In this document: one piece after another, positions 7,810 through 15,594 of the stretch
Layout: each line of letters opens with the position of its first letter
Numbering within the stretch: position 1 is the stretch's first letter
Assembly: GCA_013388835.1 (NCBI GenBank)
Contig: JACAEL010000067.1
Location: 1-41,334 of the forward strand
Origin: Candidatus Thorarchaeota archaeon
GTDB taxonomy: Archaea > Asgardarchaeota > Thorarchaeia > Thorarchaeales > Thorarchaeaceae
Direction of reading: 5' to 3'
Length of the DNA: 41,334 nucleotides
The notes under the pieces: model-generated
Database searches by the model: none
What the model was told of the DNA's origin: nothing
The model's input: only the letters and a program-made list of their open reading frames with translations
Made by a program: the position numbers and the translations under genes

Positions 7810-8964
7810 ATGAACATAATCTCGAAGGCTCGCCGACCCGGTTCTGTGAACGAGGTCTACAAGATGATGTCGATGCCTAAGAAGCATCGTCAACTCTCCT
7901 TCCCTGTGGCAAGGTTGCCTCGGGACTTGCTGAGCCAGATGCTCGTCGTATGCGGTAAGATTGGCAGTGAGAGCATAGATTTGTGTCGAGCAAAGGCAAA
8001 GGAGATTGGCGTGATTCTCATCGAGTGTCGTGACTCCTCATGGCAGCTCACACTAAAGAGCATTCGAAAGCACTTTGACACAGGAAGACACAAGGGAGTC
8101 CTGCTTCTGGGTGGCAGCAAGGAAATCCCCAGCACAAACATCATGTATCAGGGGACCCCGGGATACACTGACTGGTTCTTGCAGGATGTCGATGGAGACG
8201 GGTCCCCAGATGTTCCTGTCGGCAGGGTCTTTGGAGACTCTGCAACATTGACGTACCACATGGACCCTTTCATAATCGACAGCAACATCGCCGTGGTATT
8301 CGACAGCCAACCGGGCCGTTCGAACAGGCATGTTGATGCTCTGGTCAAGCTCGGCTTTGACGTGGAGGTCCTGCCGCGGTATGAGCCTGATCATTCGAAG
8401 CTACTTGGGGTCAGTGAGTTCATTCTCCAGTTTTCAGACGGTCTCTACAGCTCGCGAATCCATGGCACGCCCGACATGTGGGCGACACACAACTCACTGA
8501 TACTGAGTCATGAACAGGCAGCTTCAATCAAGTTCGAGGGGTATCCCGTCGTCTACTCGGAAGCCTGCAGCACTGCACGGGAGGGTGCGCTTGTGAAGGC
8601 ATTCCTTTCTAGGGGTGCAGCATACATAGGTTCGACCCTCGACACAATGAACAATACTCGCCCCTTTGACGACTGGCGTGACTGTGCATATGCAGACGGG
8701 TACAAGTTCGGATTCATGGACCTATTGGACAGCAATGGTCTCATAGGACAGGTCAAGCTTGGAGTCGACCGGGCAATCTTTGAGCACTTGGGAACTGCAG
8801 AGACCGCAGAAATCGAAGCGATACGAACAGGCCGTGGGACCGAGCTCAAGTCAGAGAAGGCCCTGTCCGCTATCGAGTGGGTCATGTATGGAAACCCTCT
8901 CCGGCGAACGACTGTCGGTCCCAATGCAGACTTCAAACCCGGTCGGATAATCGTGGACACCTAA
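7810..8964 (+). CDS. C25 (gingipain-like) caspase-fold cysteine peptidase, no signal peptide
   Basis: The central part matches peptidase family C25: an Asp-rich calcium-like loop DVDGDGSPDVPVGR (D126 onward), then the catalytic pair in caspase-fold order, H218 in HGTPDMW and C253 in YSEACSTA, followed by FLSRGAAYIGST, a usual C25 stretch. The longer reading frame starts at 7603, but its first 69 residues overlap a TATA-like sequence (CGTTATTATC, about 7774-7783), and ATG 7810 gives a short leader and a plausible 384-residue protein; ATG 7792 is the alternative. Known C25 enzymes are mostly secreted, yet no signal peptide or membrane segment is visible here, which suggests a cytoplasmic role. 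It overlaps the convergent membrane-protein gene by four bases. Confidence 0.8.
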   Translation: MNIISKARRPGSVNEVYKMMSMPKKHRQLSFPVARLPRDLLSQMLVVCGKIGSESIDLCRAKAKEIGVILIECRDSSWQLTLKSIRKHFDTGRHKGVLLLGGSKEIPSTNIMYQGTPGYTDWFLQDVDGDGSPDVPVGRVFGDSATLTYHMDPFIIDSNIAVVFDSQPGRSNRHVDALVKLGFDVEVLPRYEPDHSKLLGVSEFILQFSDGLYSSRIHGTPDMWATHNSLILSHEQAASIKFEGYPVVYSEACSTAREGALVKAFLSRGAAYIGSTLDTMNNTRPFDDWRDCAYADGYKFGFMDLLDSNGLIGQVKLGVDRAIFEHLGTAETAEIEAIRTGRGTELKSEKALSAIEWVMYGNPLRRTTVGPNADFKPGRIIVDT

Positions 8965-9305
8965 CAACTGTCTGCTCTCCCGGTCCCTCGGAGTACTGTA
9001 CCGACGAGTCCAAAGATGCCACTGATGACTGCCATAATCAAAGAAGCAGCAGCCATTGTTGGTAGGTATATGGTCGAGCCCGCTGCGATGTTAACCCAGA
9101 GGAACAGCGGCAGGTAGGCAATGAGCCCACCGAGAAAGGATGCCGCCACGGCATACCGCTTTTCACCCAGTAGTAGACCCGCAATGAGACCTGATGCCAC
9201 AGGTGCCAGCACGAAGAGTACGTTGAACAACCCGACATCAAGCAGTGCAGCCGCTACAGTGAGGGCAGCAGCACGTCTACGCAGGAAGACTATATCGTGG
9301 CTCAT
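8961..9305 (-). CDS. small membrane protein of unknown function
   Basis: A 114-residue protein made almost entirely of hydrophobic helices (about 12-42, 48-70 and 78-105), with glycine-rich spacing such as APVASGLIAGLLLGEKRYAVAASFLGGLIAY, split here as seen in DUF5518-like small archaeal membrane proteins. I do not recognise a definite family. A TATA-like GATTATAAC lies about 30 bases before the ATG, which would give a nearly leaderless transcript. Its stop codon overlaps the stop of the C25 peptidase gene within a four-base CTAA sequence. Confidence 0.6.
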   Translation of the reverse strand: MSHDIVFLRRRAAALTVAAALLDVGLFNVLFVLAPVASGLIAGLLLGEKRYAVAASFLGGLIAYLPLFLWVNIAAGSTIYLPTMAAASLIMAVISGIFGLVGTVLRGTGRADSC

Positions 9306-9440
9306 TGATTGGGCATAGGGTCACGGAGTTATAATCCTGCTGTACTGTGATGGAGATGCCGCTCTCTCAGAAGCCTCGGCCAACGAGCGTGAAGTATCCG
9401 TTGTGAGTGGAGGTGAGCAGAGTTGTCAGAGTACAGTATG

Positions 9441-9450
9441 ATTCAAATAC
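9441..9450 (+). promoter_or_regulatory. TATA-like box for the 37-residue protein gene
   Basis: ATTCAAATAC lies about 70 bases before the GTG at 9514, predicting a transcript start near 9470 and a 40-base leader. It is the most AT-rich stretch in the gap and is offered as the likely promoter of the small gene. Confidence 0.35.
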
Positions 9451-9513
9451 AAGTTGTGTCCTCCCGGTGCCTGTATCATGCACGCCTGAATTAATGTCAG
9501 GAAGGCGAGAGAT

Positions 9514-9627
9514 GTGAGCGAAGAAAAGGAGACCACAGGTCAAAAACTCAAGCGCAACGCGTCGTTTAAGATTGGCAAACCCAAGAATCCCTTCAAGGGC
9601 AACCCCTACAAGAAGAAGCAAGAGTGA
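9514..9627 (+). CDS. very small basic protein (37 residues)
   Basis: A short frame missed by ordinary length cut-offs. It begins at GTG 9514 after GGCGAGAG and encodes 37 residues: an acidic start (SEEKE), then a Lys-rich chain with a KPKNPFKGNPYKKK tail. The charge pattern, the alternating Pro-Phe/Asn-Pro blocks and the presence of both a start signal and an upstream TATA-like stretch suggest a real gene, possibly an RNA- or DNA-binding peptide or a ribosome-associated factor. No family is recognised and function is not assigned. The opposite strand also has a 113-residue frame here, which looks like a shadow. Confidence 0.5.
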   Translation: MSEEKETTGQKLKRNASFKIGKPKNPFKGNPYKKKQE

Positions 9628-9961
9628 CTCATCTGTTGCTGCGTTGGGGCTATGAACGCTGACATGGCAAGAGCCCCCTCCCTCATTTTTAGAATCCATG
9701 TTCACCATTCATTCTTAGTTGGAAACATCGGACACAAGACTCCTGCATGTCACTTCTAGGAAACTGCACTAGGAAGGGTCACTCCTTGAGGTGTCATCAA
9801 GTATTGAGCCGGGCTGAGGTTCAGCGCTCCCGCACGAAAGTATACATGCACCACTCGTCGCCGCCCATGGACGTCCAACTCCTGGCCAGCTGCTCCAGAC
9901 CTATGAAGAGTCAGGCTTATGGACACTGCAAGACCGGCTGGCGTTGTTCATCAGCTCGTTG
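9628..9961. other. intergenic region carrying repeat copy A and the alkA promoter
   Basis: This 334-base gap holds copy A of the dispersed element (9704-9898) and, after it, a TATA-like stretch (GGCTTATGG near 9914) about 45 bases before the ATG at 9962. Nothing else is recognised. Confidence 0.6.
9704..9898 (+). repeat. dispersed element, copy A
   Basis: One of three related segments of about 195 bases. It begins with ACCATTCATTCTTAGTTGGA, has GGGTCACTCCTTGAGGT (9776-9792) and GTATACATGCACCAC (9840-9854), both identical in copy C, and ends in GTCCAACTCCTGGCCAGCTG. AGTTGGA near the left end and TCCAACT near the right end form an inverted pair. Read on the opposite strand it encodes conserved blocks such as VVHVYFRAG, TPQGVT and QLRMNG, interrupted by a stop, as expected for a decayed coding region. 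It ends about 60 bases before the DNA glycosylase gene. Confidence 0.75.
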
Positions 9962-10906
9962 ATGGATTTGCAAGCTGCAGAGGCGTTAGGAGTGTCTCAC
10001 GCGGTCCGAATAACAGTGCCCGAAGAGTACAGTCTTTACCAGTCAGTGAGTGCGTGGATCTACTCTGACATCCAGCCGGTACCGGAGATAACATCCCCCA
10101 GTCAACTGTCGCGCGTGGTCTCGATATCCTCTGTTGAGATGCCAGTGATAATCAGACAAGAACAGCCGGGCGCGCCACTGAGTGTGTACAGTCCTCAAGC
10201 TGGCGAATCATTAAGAGATGTCGTCACGCGCATGCTTGGACTGGACATCGACACAACAGGCGCGCTGCGAGTGCTAGAGGAGGACCCTGTGCTGAGTTCC
10301 CTTCACATGCAGGTGCGTGGCATACGGCCCTACTCTACCCCTTCTGTCTTTGAAGCACTGATCAAGACGGTGATTCAGCAACAGATCTCCTATCGGGCTG
10401 CAAATGTGTTGACAAAGAGATTGATTGAACGAATGGTCATCCCAGTCCGCTACAGTGAAATGGATGTCTATGGGTTTCCGAATCCTGACAAGTTCATTGC
10501 ACTTGGCATTGAAGGGTTACGTTCAATCGGATTGGGTTACAAGGCGTCGATTCTGCTATCCTTGTGTAACGAGGTAGTATCAGGTCGGCTTGAGTTGGAG
10601 AATATGCATCGCATGACCTATGAAGAGTTATCGTCGCTGCTGCTATCCTTGCGAGGAGTAGGGGAATGGACGCTGCAGACAGTCTGCATCGCTGGTCTGC
10701 GCCGATTCGATGTGTTTCCGAATTCTGACATAGGGATTCGCAATCTGCTGGGTCGGCTGTACTTTGGAGGCGTTCGTGCTACAAACCAACAGGTTCTGGA
10801 CCTCATGGAGTCGTGGGGCAGACATGCAGCCATGGCCCTCTACCTTTTGATGTGCGCCGATGTCCTGGGACTTGTAGGCCCTCATTCGCGGACTCGCTCG
10901 CGCTAG
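9962..10906 (+). CDS. AlkA-like HhH-GPD DNA glycosylase (3-methyladenine DNA glycosylase)
   Basis: Base-excision repair enzyme removing alkylated purines from DNA. The helix-hairpin-helix motif LRGVGEWTLQTVCIAGL lies at about residues 229-245 and is followed by the catalytic aspartate in VFPNSDIGI (D256). Upstream is the typical PSVFEALIKTVIQQQIS block that precedes the HhH domain, and the N-terminal 100 residues form the AlkA-type beta domain. Length 314 is usual for archaeal AlkA. ATG 9962 is preferred over an in-frame TTG at 9944 because the TATA-like box near 9914 would place transcription start around 9940-9945. It stands alone, preceded by repeat copy A. Confidence 0.87.
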   Translation: MDLQAAEALGVSHAVRITVPEEYSLYQSVSAWIYSDIQPVPEITSPSQLSRVVSISSVEMPVIIRQEQPGAPLSVYSPQAGESLRDVVTRMLGLDIDTTGALRVLEEDPVLSSLHMQVRGIRPYSTPSVFEALIKTVIQQQISYRAANVLTKRLIERMVIPVRYSEMDVYGFPNPDKFIALGIEGLRSIGLGYKASILLSLCNEVVSGRLELENMHRMTYEELSSLLLSLRGVGEWTLQTVCIAGLRRFDVFPNSDIGIRNLLGRLYFGGVRATNQQVLDLMESWGRHAAMALYLLMCADVLGLVGPHSRTRSR

Positions 10907-11011
10907 ATGTGGGTATGCGAAAGTGTCACTGTGCGTGCTGACTCATGGACAGAACACGACGGCTACTCTTATAAGACACGAACCGAAGCTGAGGGGACAA
11001 CGCAGAGTTGA

Positions 11012-11125
11012 GAGTGCCCTGCGCTTGATGCACCTGAGTCAGGCAGGGACGGTCACATCCACAACGAGCTATTGTTCAAGCTCATAGGACAACTGAAGGC
11101 ATTAGAGAGCATAGTGGTGTTCTAG
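11012..11125 (+). pseudogene. possible remnant ORF upstream of the ABC-2 permease
   Basis: An open frame with no start codon runs from just after a TGA to a TAG that abuts the permease start. It encodes a chain such as SGRDGHIHNELLFKLIGQLKALESIV, split across the frame, with no recognised family. It may be the tail of a lost gene (for example the missing partner of the permease) or simply a leader. The TATA-like CTTATAAG near 10970 would be its promoter as well as that of the permease. Confidence 0.2.
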
Positions 11126-12292
11126 TTGACAGAGATTCGAAACTCCAAGATGTGGCGAATATGGTCCATGTTCATCAAGGAGTTGTATCTCATACGAATC
11201 GACAAGTTCGCAATGCTTCTGGTGTTCGTGCTTCCCACAATGGTGATGGGCACCATGTACGTAGCCATCAACCAGGGCAGTCCGATGAGTTCAGATGGCA
11301 ATACGGGTGAAGATGTCATCGCTATGGGGGTTGTTGATCTAGACCCCACTGATACGTTCCCTGGCGAGGACCTATCGTACAACTTCACCCTGTACCTGTC
11401 GCGAAGCCCCAGCTTCATGGTGACCATATACGACACTGAAGAGGACGCGCTCGATGGACTCTATAGGGACACTGTGGACGCCTACGCAGTCCTGCCTTAT
11501 GGCTTCGAGGGCAACATCACTGGTGATATTCCTGCACTTGTTCCCATTCACATAAGCAGCACGAACTTTGACAGTCAGGCGAAGGTGTTCGGCGCGTTCA
11601 GTGAAGTGGTCACGGAGTTCAGAGCCGACCATGGCTGGGTCAAGGGCGAGATTGTCATGAACAACATTCTTGAGTTCAAGCCAACAGGCAACTACATGGC
11701 TGCGACATTCGGTGCCTTCATGCTGGTGTTTGCAGTCTTCATTGCAGTGGCGGCGACTGCTGCCCAAGCAGTGGTGGGTGATGTGCCGCTGAGTAGGATG
11801 CTTCTCACCCCTGCCACCAAGATGGAGTCGATAGTATCCAAGACCCTTGCCTACTTCTGCGTCGGCATGCTGCAGAGCATATTCCTCATCGGTCTGTGGT
11901 CCGGTCTGTTTGGCATAACCCCTGTTGCTCAGGACTGGTGGGAATTCATCTTGTGGTACCTCGACATCTTTCTGATAATGGGACTGATGTCATTTGCAGG
12001 TTCATCACTCGGAGTCCTGATATCTACACTGGTCACTACACGGCTGCAGGCCAACCAGTCCTTCTTGTTTCTGCTATTCGGTTCCCTCATAGTGGGGACT
12101 GGCTTCATGGACGTTGGGATAGTCGATGACCTCTATCCGCTGAACATAGGTCGAGCCATGATTATCGATGTGGCCTTCAAAGGGGTCGCACTTCTCAGTT
12201 TCATGGACCAGATTGTTCTCGTTCTGCAGGTTTCCGTCGGGTTCATTCTTGTGGCGTGGATTGTGTTCTCAAGGAGACGGAACCTCGCGTGA
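11126..12292 (+). CDS. ABC-2 type transporter permease with large external domain
   Basis: Membrane subunit of an ABC-2 exporter. One helix at about 27-48 is followed by a 140-residue external domain (50-190), then about five helices at 192-217, 237-262, 274-300, 311-330 and 362-381: the topology of the NatB/YhgE-like ABC-2 permease class, in which an N-terminal helix and soluble loop precede the core. It starts at TTG 11126, immediately after a stop codon; ATG at codon 9 is an alternative. No ATPase gene is adjacent, so the partner must be encoded elsewhere. It is convergent with the CPBP protease gene, five bases apart. The exported substrate cannot be inferred. Confidence 0.78.
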   Translation: MTEIRNSKMWRIWSMFIKELYLIRIDKFAMLLVFVLPTMVMGTMYVAINQGSPMSSDGNTGEDVIAMGVVDLDPTDTFPGEDLSYNFTLYLSRSPSFMVTIYDTEEDALDGLYRDTVDAYAVLPYGFEGNITGDIPALVPIHISSTNFDSQAKVFGAFSEVVTEFRADHGWVKGEIVMNNILEFKPTGNYMAATFGAFMLVFAVFIAVAATAAQAVVGDVPLSRMLLTPATKMESIVSKTLAYFCVGMLQSIFLIGLWSGLFGITPVAQDWWEFILWYLDIFLIMGLMSFAGSSLGVLISTLVTTRLQANQSFLFLLFGSLIVGTGFMDVGIVDDLYPLNIGRAMIIDVAFKGVALLSFMDQIVLVLQVSVGFILVAWIVFSRRRNLA

Positions 12293-12297
12293 CAAGC

Positions 12298-13104
12298 TCA
12301 GAACCCAAGCCATAGCAACCAGATGATTGCAGAATTGTTCAGTCCGTGGGCAACAGTAGGTCCCAAGATAGAGTACCTCTTCCTCTGTGCAAGATACCCC
12401 AAGAACATGCCGAGGATGAATCTTGCTAGGAACCCAGTCAAGTCCATATGTGATAAGGAAAAGATGAAAGAAGTGATGAGTAGCGCTGCTACCCCGGGTC
12501 TGCTCTTCGACCGTGTCTTGAGGTACATCTCCATTCTTCTCTGCAGAAAGCCCCTGAACAGCAGCTCCTCACTGAAACCGACAATCACGAACATGATGAT
12601 TGTCCAGAGAACTACATCTGCCACATTCCTTAGCGAGAAGGGGTCAATGCCCGCCTCGGGAGTCACCCCGAAGAGAGATGTCAGCCAGCTGATAGCAAGG
12701 TTGGATGCGAGCATGACTGTGCCTACCCCGAGGCCTATGACGACTTCGTGTGTTGGTCTTCGCCACCTGAGGCCAAGTGACTTTACGGCAAGTCCTCGTC
12801 TCTTGACATAGTAAAGGGGTGGGACTATGAATCCCAGTTCTGAGAGAGTAATCATCTGAAGTGCCGCGGGTTCGAAGTGTACCTCAAAGGTAAGAAAGTC
12901 AACGTAGATCAGACCTGTCAGGACCGCCACTAACGTCAGTAGGAATGTGAATGTGAGCATCAGACCGAGGGCTATCCCTGTGGCAACTAGCACGCTAGTC
13001 ATCTGCTTGCCATCTATCGAGGACTCCAGAAGTCTTCCTGGTGTAAAGACGTCGATTGTAGTGTCTTCATTCATTCCCTCAAGGTCCGGATCATCCATCA
13101 CCAT
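12298..13104 (-). CDS. CPBP-family intramembrane metalloprotease (CAAX protease/Rce1-like)
   Basis: A 268-residue multi-helix protein with all CPBP motifs: SEELLFRGFLQRR with E179, E180 and R184, then FSLSHMD with H219, and HGLNNS with H253 and N257. Hydrophobic helices flank these at about 38-70, 85-105, 120-146, 165-180, 207-220, 228-241 and 254-266. Family members cleave proteins or peptides within the membrane (CAAX processing, bacteriocin immunity); the substrate here is unknown. The open frame extends to TTG 13170, but ATG 13104 is preferred: a TATA-like CGCTTATCA is about 35 bases upstream and an AGGGA motif precedes it. The intact catalytic set suggests an active enzyme. Confidence 0.88.
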   Translation of the reverse strand: MVMDDPDLEGMNEDTTIDVFTPGRLLESSIDGKQMTSVLVATGIALGLMLTFTFLLTLVAVLTGLIYVDFLTFEVHFEPAALQMITLSELGFIVPPLYYVKRRGLAVKSLGLRWRRPTHEVVIGLGVGTVMLASNLAISWLTSLFGVTPEAGIDPFSLRNVADVVLWTIIMFVIVGFSEELLFRGFLQRRMEMYLKTRSKSRPGVAALLITSFIFSLSHMDLTGFLARFILGMFLGYLAQRKRYSILGPTVAHGLNNSAIIWLLWLGF

Positions 13105-13357
13105 CGTAGAATCCCTGCGATGATGACGTCCTGTCCAGTGATAAGCGTTTGGCCATGTTCGGTCCGTCAATCAGGCCGGACAGAGAATAAAGCACTCTGA
13201 GGAGCCATCTTGCGATCATCTCGGCATTAGAGAGTCCTGTCACTGCCGCGATTCATTCCACTGACGGTCGGGGGTGCCTTGGCTCCGCTCTTGAGTTGTG
13301 TGAGGTATTTGGTCTGCACGCCGCATAGTGCCACATCTGGTTGTATTGGCATGACGA

Positions 13358-13741
13358 CTAGAGCATTGTGGATATCTTCTCGCATGCCGTCTTTGCAGCA
13401 TATACTAGGAGACCCGTCTTCATCCCCTTTGCTGCTGCCATGACAAGAATTGCCTTCTCACCCGCGCTCTTCATTATGATGTGGCCCTGTTCGTTGGTCA
13501 GTAAAACCTCTTCCAGGAGCCCTTGGTCCATTCGCTCAGCCGCAAGGTCCGCGACTCCCAGAATGGATGCTGCCATTGCTGCAATCTCTGCTTCCTCCAA
13601 GCCTTGCGGTACCGCGGAGGCGATAGGAAGGCCCTCTTTGGATAGCAGCATCCATGCCTTGATGCCTGCGGCTAGGTTGGTAGCTTCCTCCATGACCTGC
13701 CTGAGCTTGGTTTGTAGCTCCTCAAAGTCGGCATCGAACAT
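13358..13741 (-). CDS. Roadblock/LC7 domain protein
   Basis: A 127-residue protein consisting of one Roadblock/LC7 domain: an N-terminal helix (ADFEELQTKLRQVMEEA), the AWMLLSKEGLPIASA strand-turn, a long EAEIAAMAASILGVADLAAERM helix, then TNEQGHIIMKSAGEKAILVMAA. In archaea and bacteria such proteins pair with small Ras-like GTPases of the MglA type or act as dimeric scaffolds; no GTPase gene is in this window. The frame is open to 13816 but ATG 13741 (or GTG 13750, better spaced from GAGGT) is preferred because the TATA-like ACTTTATTAA at 13791-13800 would start transcription near 13770. Confidence 0.87.
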   Translation of the reverse strand: MFDADFEELQTKLRQVMEEATNLAAGIKAWMLLSKEGLPIASAVPQGLEEAEIAAMAASILGVADLAAERMDQGLLEEVLLTNEQGHIIMKSAGEKAILVMAAAKGMKTGLLVYAAKTACEKISTML

Positions 13742-13790
13742 GGTATGCACCCGGACCTCAAACTGCAGTTTCTTCGTACCTGACTGCGCA

Positions 13791-13800
13791 TTAATAAAGT
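13791..13800 (-). promoter_or_regulatory. TATA-like box for the single Roadblock gene
   Basis: ACTTTATTAA on the minus strand, about 50 bases before the ATG at 13741. It excludes the longer reading frame, whose start (13816) would lie upstream of the promoter. It lies between the gene and repeat copy B. Confidence 0.55.
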
Positions 13801-13835
13801 TTGGTTGAATATGCACCGGAAGACAGGCGGCGGGG

Positions 13836-14037
13836 GGGTTGGCAGCTGCTGCCGCAAGTTTGGACAGTCTTGTACATACGCAGTGTGATGCATGTGTGTC
13901 TGTGCGGTCACACTACTCCCGGGGTCTGCTCGACAGTCGATGAGTAGTCAAGGTGTGCTCCTTCACAATGTCGCTCCTTGACGGACCACGTTGGCATCCC
14001 ATGGATGCCCAACTCCCTCCAACTAAGAATGAACGGT
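13836..14037 (-). repeat. dispersed element, copy B (reverse orientation)
   Basis: Third related segment, on the minus strand relative to copies A and C. Its ends match best: ACCGTTCATTCTTAGTTGGA at the 14037 side and the CATGCATCAC...GTCCAAACTT...GGCAGCAGCTGCCAACCC side near 13836; the middle has diverged. It contains an imperfect palindrome around GTTGGCATCC/GGATGCCCAAC (13990-14013). The plus strand can be read as AAAASLDSL... and QLRMNG, the same order as in copies A and C, with a stop between. It sits just upstream of the Roadblock promoter in the same orientation as that gene. Confidence 0.65.
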
Positions 14038-14092
14038 GCCGAGGCATGAAGGACTTATAGTGGAGACTGGTCTGTTACGATGTGCTTGACTG

Positions 14093-14722
14093 ATGAATGA
14101 AATGCTACGCATCGGTACAGGACACGCTGTTCGAGAAGAGAGACAGTGGAAGACAGGAATCAGGGTTCTGGGTGTTGCAGAGAGCTTTGAACGGTCTGAC
14201 CTCAACAGCACGGTCGTCGGTGTCGTGATGCGAGGTGACATGAGAATTGATGGCATGGCGTTCTGCACTCCCAGAGTGGGCGGTCTGGACTCAACCGATA
14301 GGCTGTTGGAGATGTATGAACGGCTACATCGTTCTGACATCCGCCTATGGCTGCTGAGCGGAGGAGTGATATCGTGGTTCAATATCGTCGATTTGGGCAG
14401 GCTGTACCATGAGACCTCCATACCGGTGATCTCAGTCTCGTATGATGACTCCGAAGGCCTCGACAAGTATCTCCGCGAGTACTTCCCAGCGGATTGGACG
14501 CAACGAGTGCTGACTCTGGAGAAAAATGGCCCTAGACATCGTGTATCTCTACAGACAGGACACGAGGTATACGTAAATCTGGCTGGAATCGACGATAGGG
14601 ACGCCAAGGCTATCTTGGATCGTTTTACTCTGGATGGCAAGACTGCCGAGCCGCTTCGTGTTGCTCGTATTGTCGCATTCGCACTTCGTCGAGATTTGCG
14701 TCCGGAAGTATCGGGCCAGTGA
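14093..14722 (+). CDS. DUF99 family protein (endonuclease V-like fold)
   Basis: A 209-residue archaeal protein of the DUF99 family, recognised by the N-terminal VLGVAESF motif, the TVVGVVMRGDMRIDG strand pair, and the central LLSGGVISWFNIVDL and PVISVSY blocks. The family has an RNase H/endonuclease V-like fold by structural relation and is confined to archaea; its function is not established. A TATA-like ACTTATAGTG about 35 bases before the ATG at 14093 predicts a near-leaderless transcript. It ends three bases before the convergent HD nucleotidase gene and begins just after repeat copy B. Confidence 0.85.
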   Translation: MNEMLRIGTGHAVREERQWKTGIRVLGVAESFERSDLNSTVVGVVMRGDMRIDGMAFCTPRVGGLDSTDRLLEMYERLHRSDIRLWLLSGGVISWFNIVDLGRLYHETSIPVISVSYDDSEGLDKYLREYFPADWTQRVLTLEKNGPRHRVSLQTGHEVYVNLAGIDDRDAKAILDRFTLDGKTAEPLRVARIVAFALRRDLRPEVSGQ

Positions 14723-14725
14723 CCA

Positions 14726-15325
14726 TCAGCTCTCCTGCTCATCTGGGACTTGACTGCTGGGCTGATGACGGTTCATGTGCTCTTGATAGAGCAGCTCGAA
14801 GAGGTCTATGGCAGCCTGTATCCCTGTCTTGCGCACTCTCGCTAAACCGCTTGTAAAGAACTCGTGAAGGGCTTCTGGTCGCACTCCAGCTCTCTCGAAG
14901 AACAGCGCTTGGACCACCATGTCTATGACGTCTGCCGCTAGCACAGTCCTTGCCTCGACAGTCCTGCCTTCGGTCAGTTCTCTCCATGCTTCTGACAGCT
15001 GTCCCTGCTGGTCGAGTCTGGCGACGAGCTCAGTAAACACCTGTTTCTCAAGTCGTGTCTTCAGGTCCGCAGGAATCCGATCATGAGGGATGTCCGACAA
15101 TATGGCCTCGGGAAGGTCATGCAGTATTGCCATCAGGAGTACTCTCGCGATGTTGACATCATGAGCATGTTCGCTCTCATTCACAAGAAGAAGAGCTGCA
15201 AGTGCAGTTCCCCACATGTGACTTGCGACAGACTCATCTGCACCGACTGACATGAGCCATCCGACTCGATGAAGTCGCTTGAGGCGGCTGGCAGTCAGAA
15301 GAAACTCTACATCACTGGGTTTCAT
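14726..15325 (-). CDS. HD-domain 5'-deoxynucleotidase-like protein (YfbR/HDDC2 type)
   Basis: A 199-residue HD-domain phosphohydrolase. Metal ligands are visible in order: H36 in SVASHMW, H69-D70 in AILHDLPEA with E73, and D132 in LAADVIDM. This order and the short length match the YfbR/HDDC2 group, which removes phosphate from deoxynucleoside 5'-monophosphates and so tunes dNTP pools. The C-terminal tail is polar and probably unstructured. ATG 15325 follows AGAGGA with a five-base spacer. Substrate specificity is inferred from the family only. Confidence 0.85.
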   Translation of the reverse strand: MKPSDVEFLLTASRLKRLHRVGWLMSVGADESVASHMWGTALAALLLVNESEHAHDVNIARVLLMAILHDLPEAILSDIPHDRIPADLKTRLEKQVFTELVARLDQQGQLSEAWRELTEGRTVEARTVLAADVIDMVVQALFFERAGVRPEALHEFFTSGLARVRKTGIQAAIDLFELLYQEHMNRHQPSSQVPDEQES

Positions 15326-15594
15326 GCAATTCCTCTCGTGGTCTGAAATGGCTGCTTACTGGTTGCACATTCCATGACTTGTCTTGTGTGGTGTTCGCAT
15401 GGCCCGATGGTTAGCGACAGTGCTTTGAGTGTTGGGGCGCTCCACCAGTACTGACGGCGTGACCGTGGCGCCGTATAGTTGGCATGACAAGACTCCCAAG
15501 TGTCTTCTGTACTGCTTGCAACAAACGATACTTGAAAGAAAGAACGAGAGCGGACGACTCTCAGAGAATCGTCCGTCTGTTGAAGCATCTCTCA
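15326..15594. other. intergenic region with inverted repeat
   Basis: No gene is recognised in these 269 bases. The clearest structure is CGGACGA (15551-15557) paired with TCGTCCG (15569-15575), an exact 7-bp stem with an 11-base loop, between the end of the Bmp gene and the HD gene. Shorter pairings such as CTTGTC with GACAAG (about 15376 and 15487) enclose a GC-rich segment. It may contain a termination signal for the minus-strand Bmp gene or a small RNA. Confidence 0.35.
15551..15575. terminator. 7-bp hairpin downstream of the Bmp gene
   Basis: Exact inverted repeat CGGACGA/TCGTCCG, 20 bases beyond the Bmp stop codon on the minus strand. A T-rich stretch (CTCTCGTTCTTTCTTTC) follows it in the minus direction, which makes a transcription-terminator role reasonable. 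Confidence 0.5.

Noticed and set aside
9367-9708. Minus-strand open frame of 113 residues
   Set aside because: It overlaps the better-supported small plus-strand gene and has no promoter or family.
14023-14742. Minus-strand open frame of 239 residues over the DUF99 gene
   Set aside because: It is the antisense of DUF99, has low-complexity Ser/Arg composition and no family resemblance; DUF99 has recognisable motifs and a promoter.
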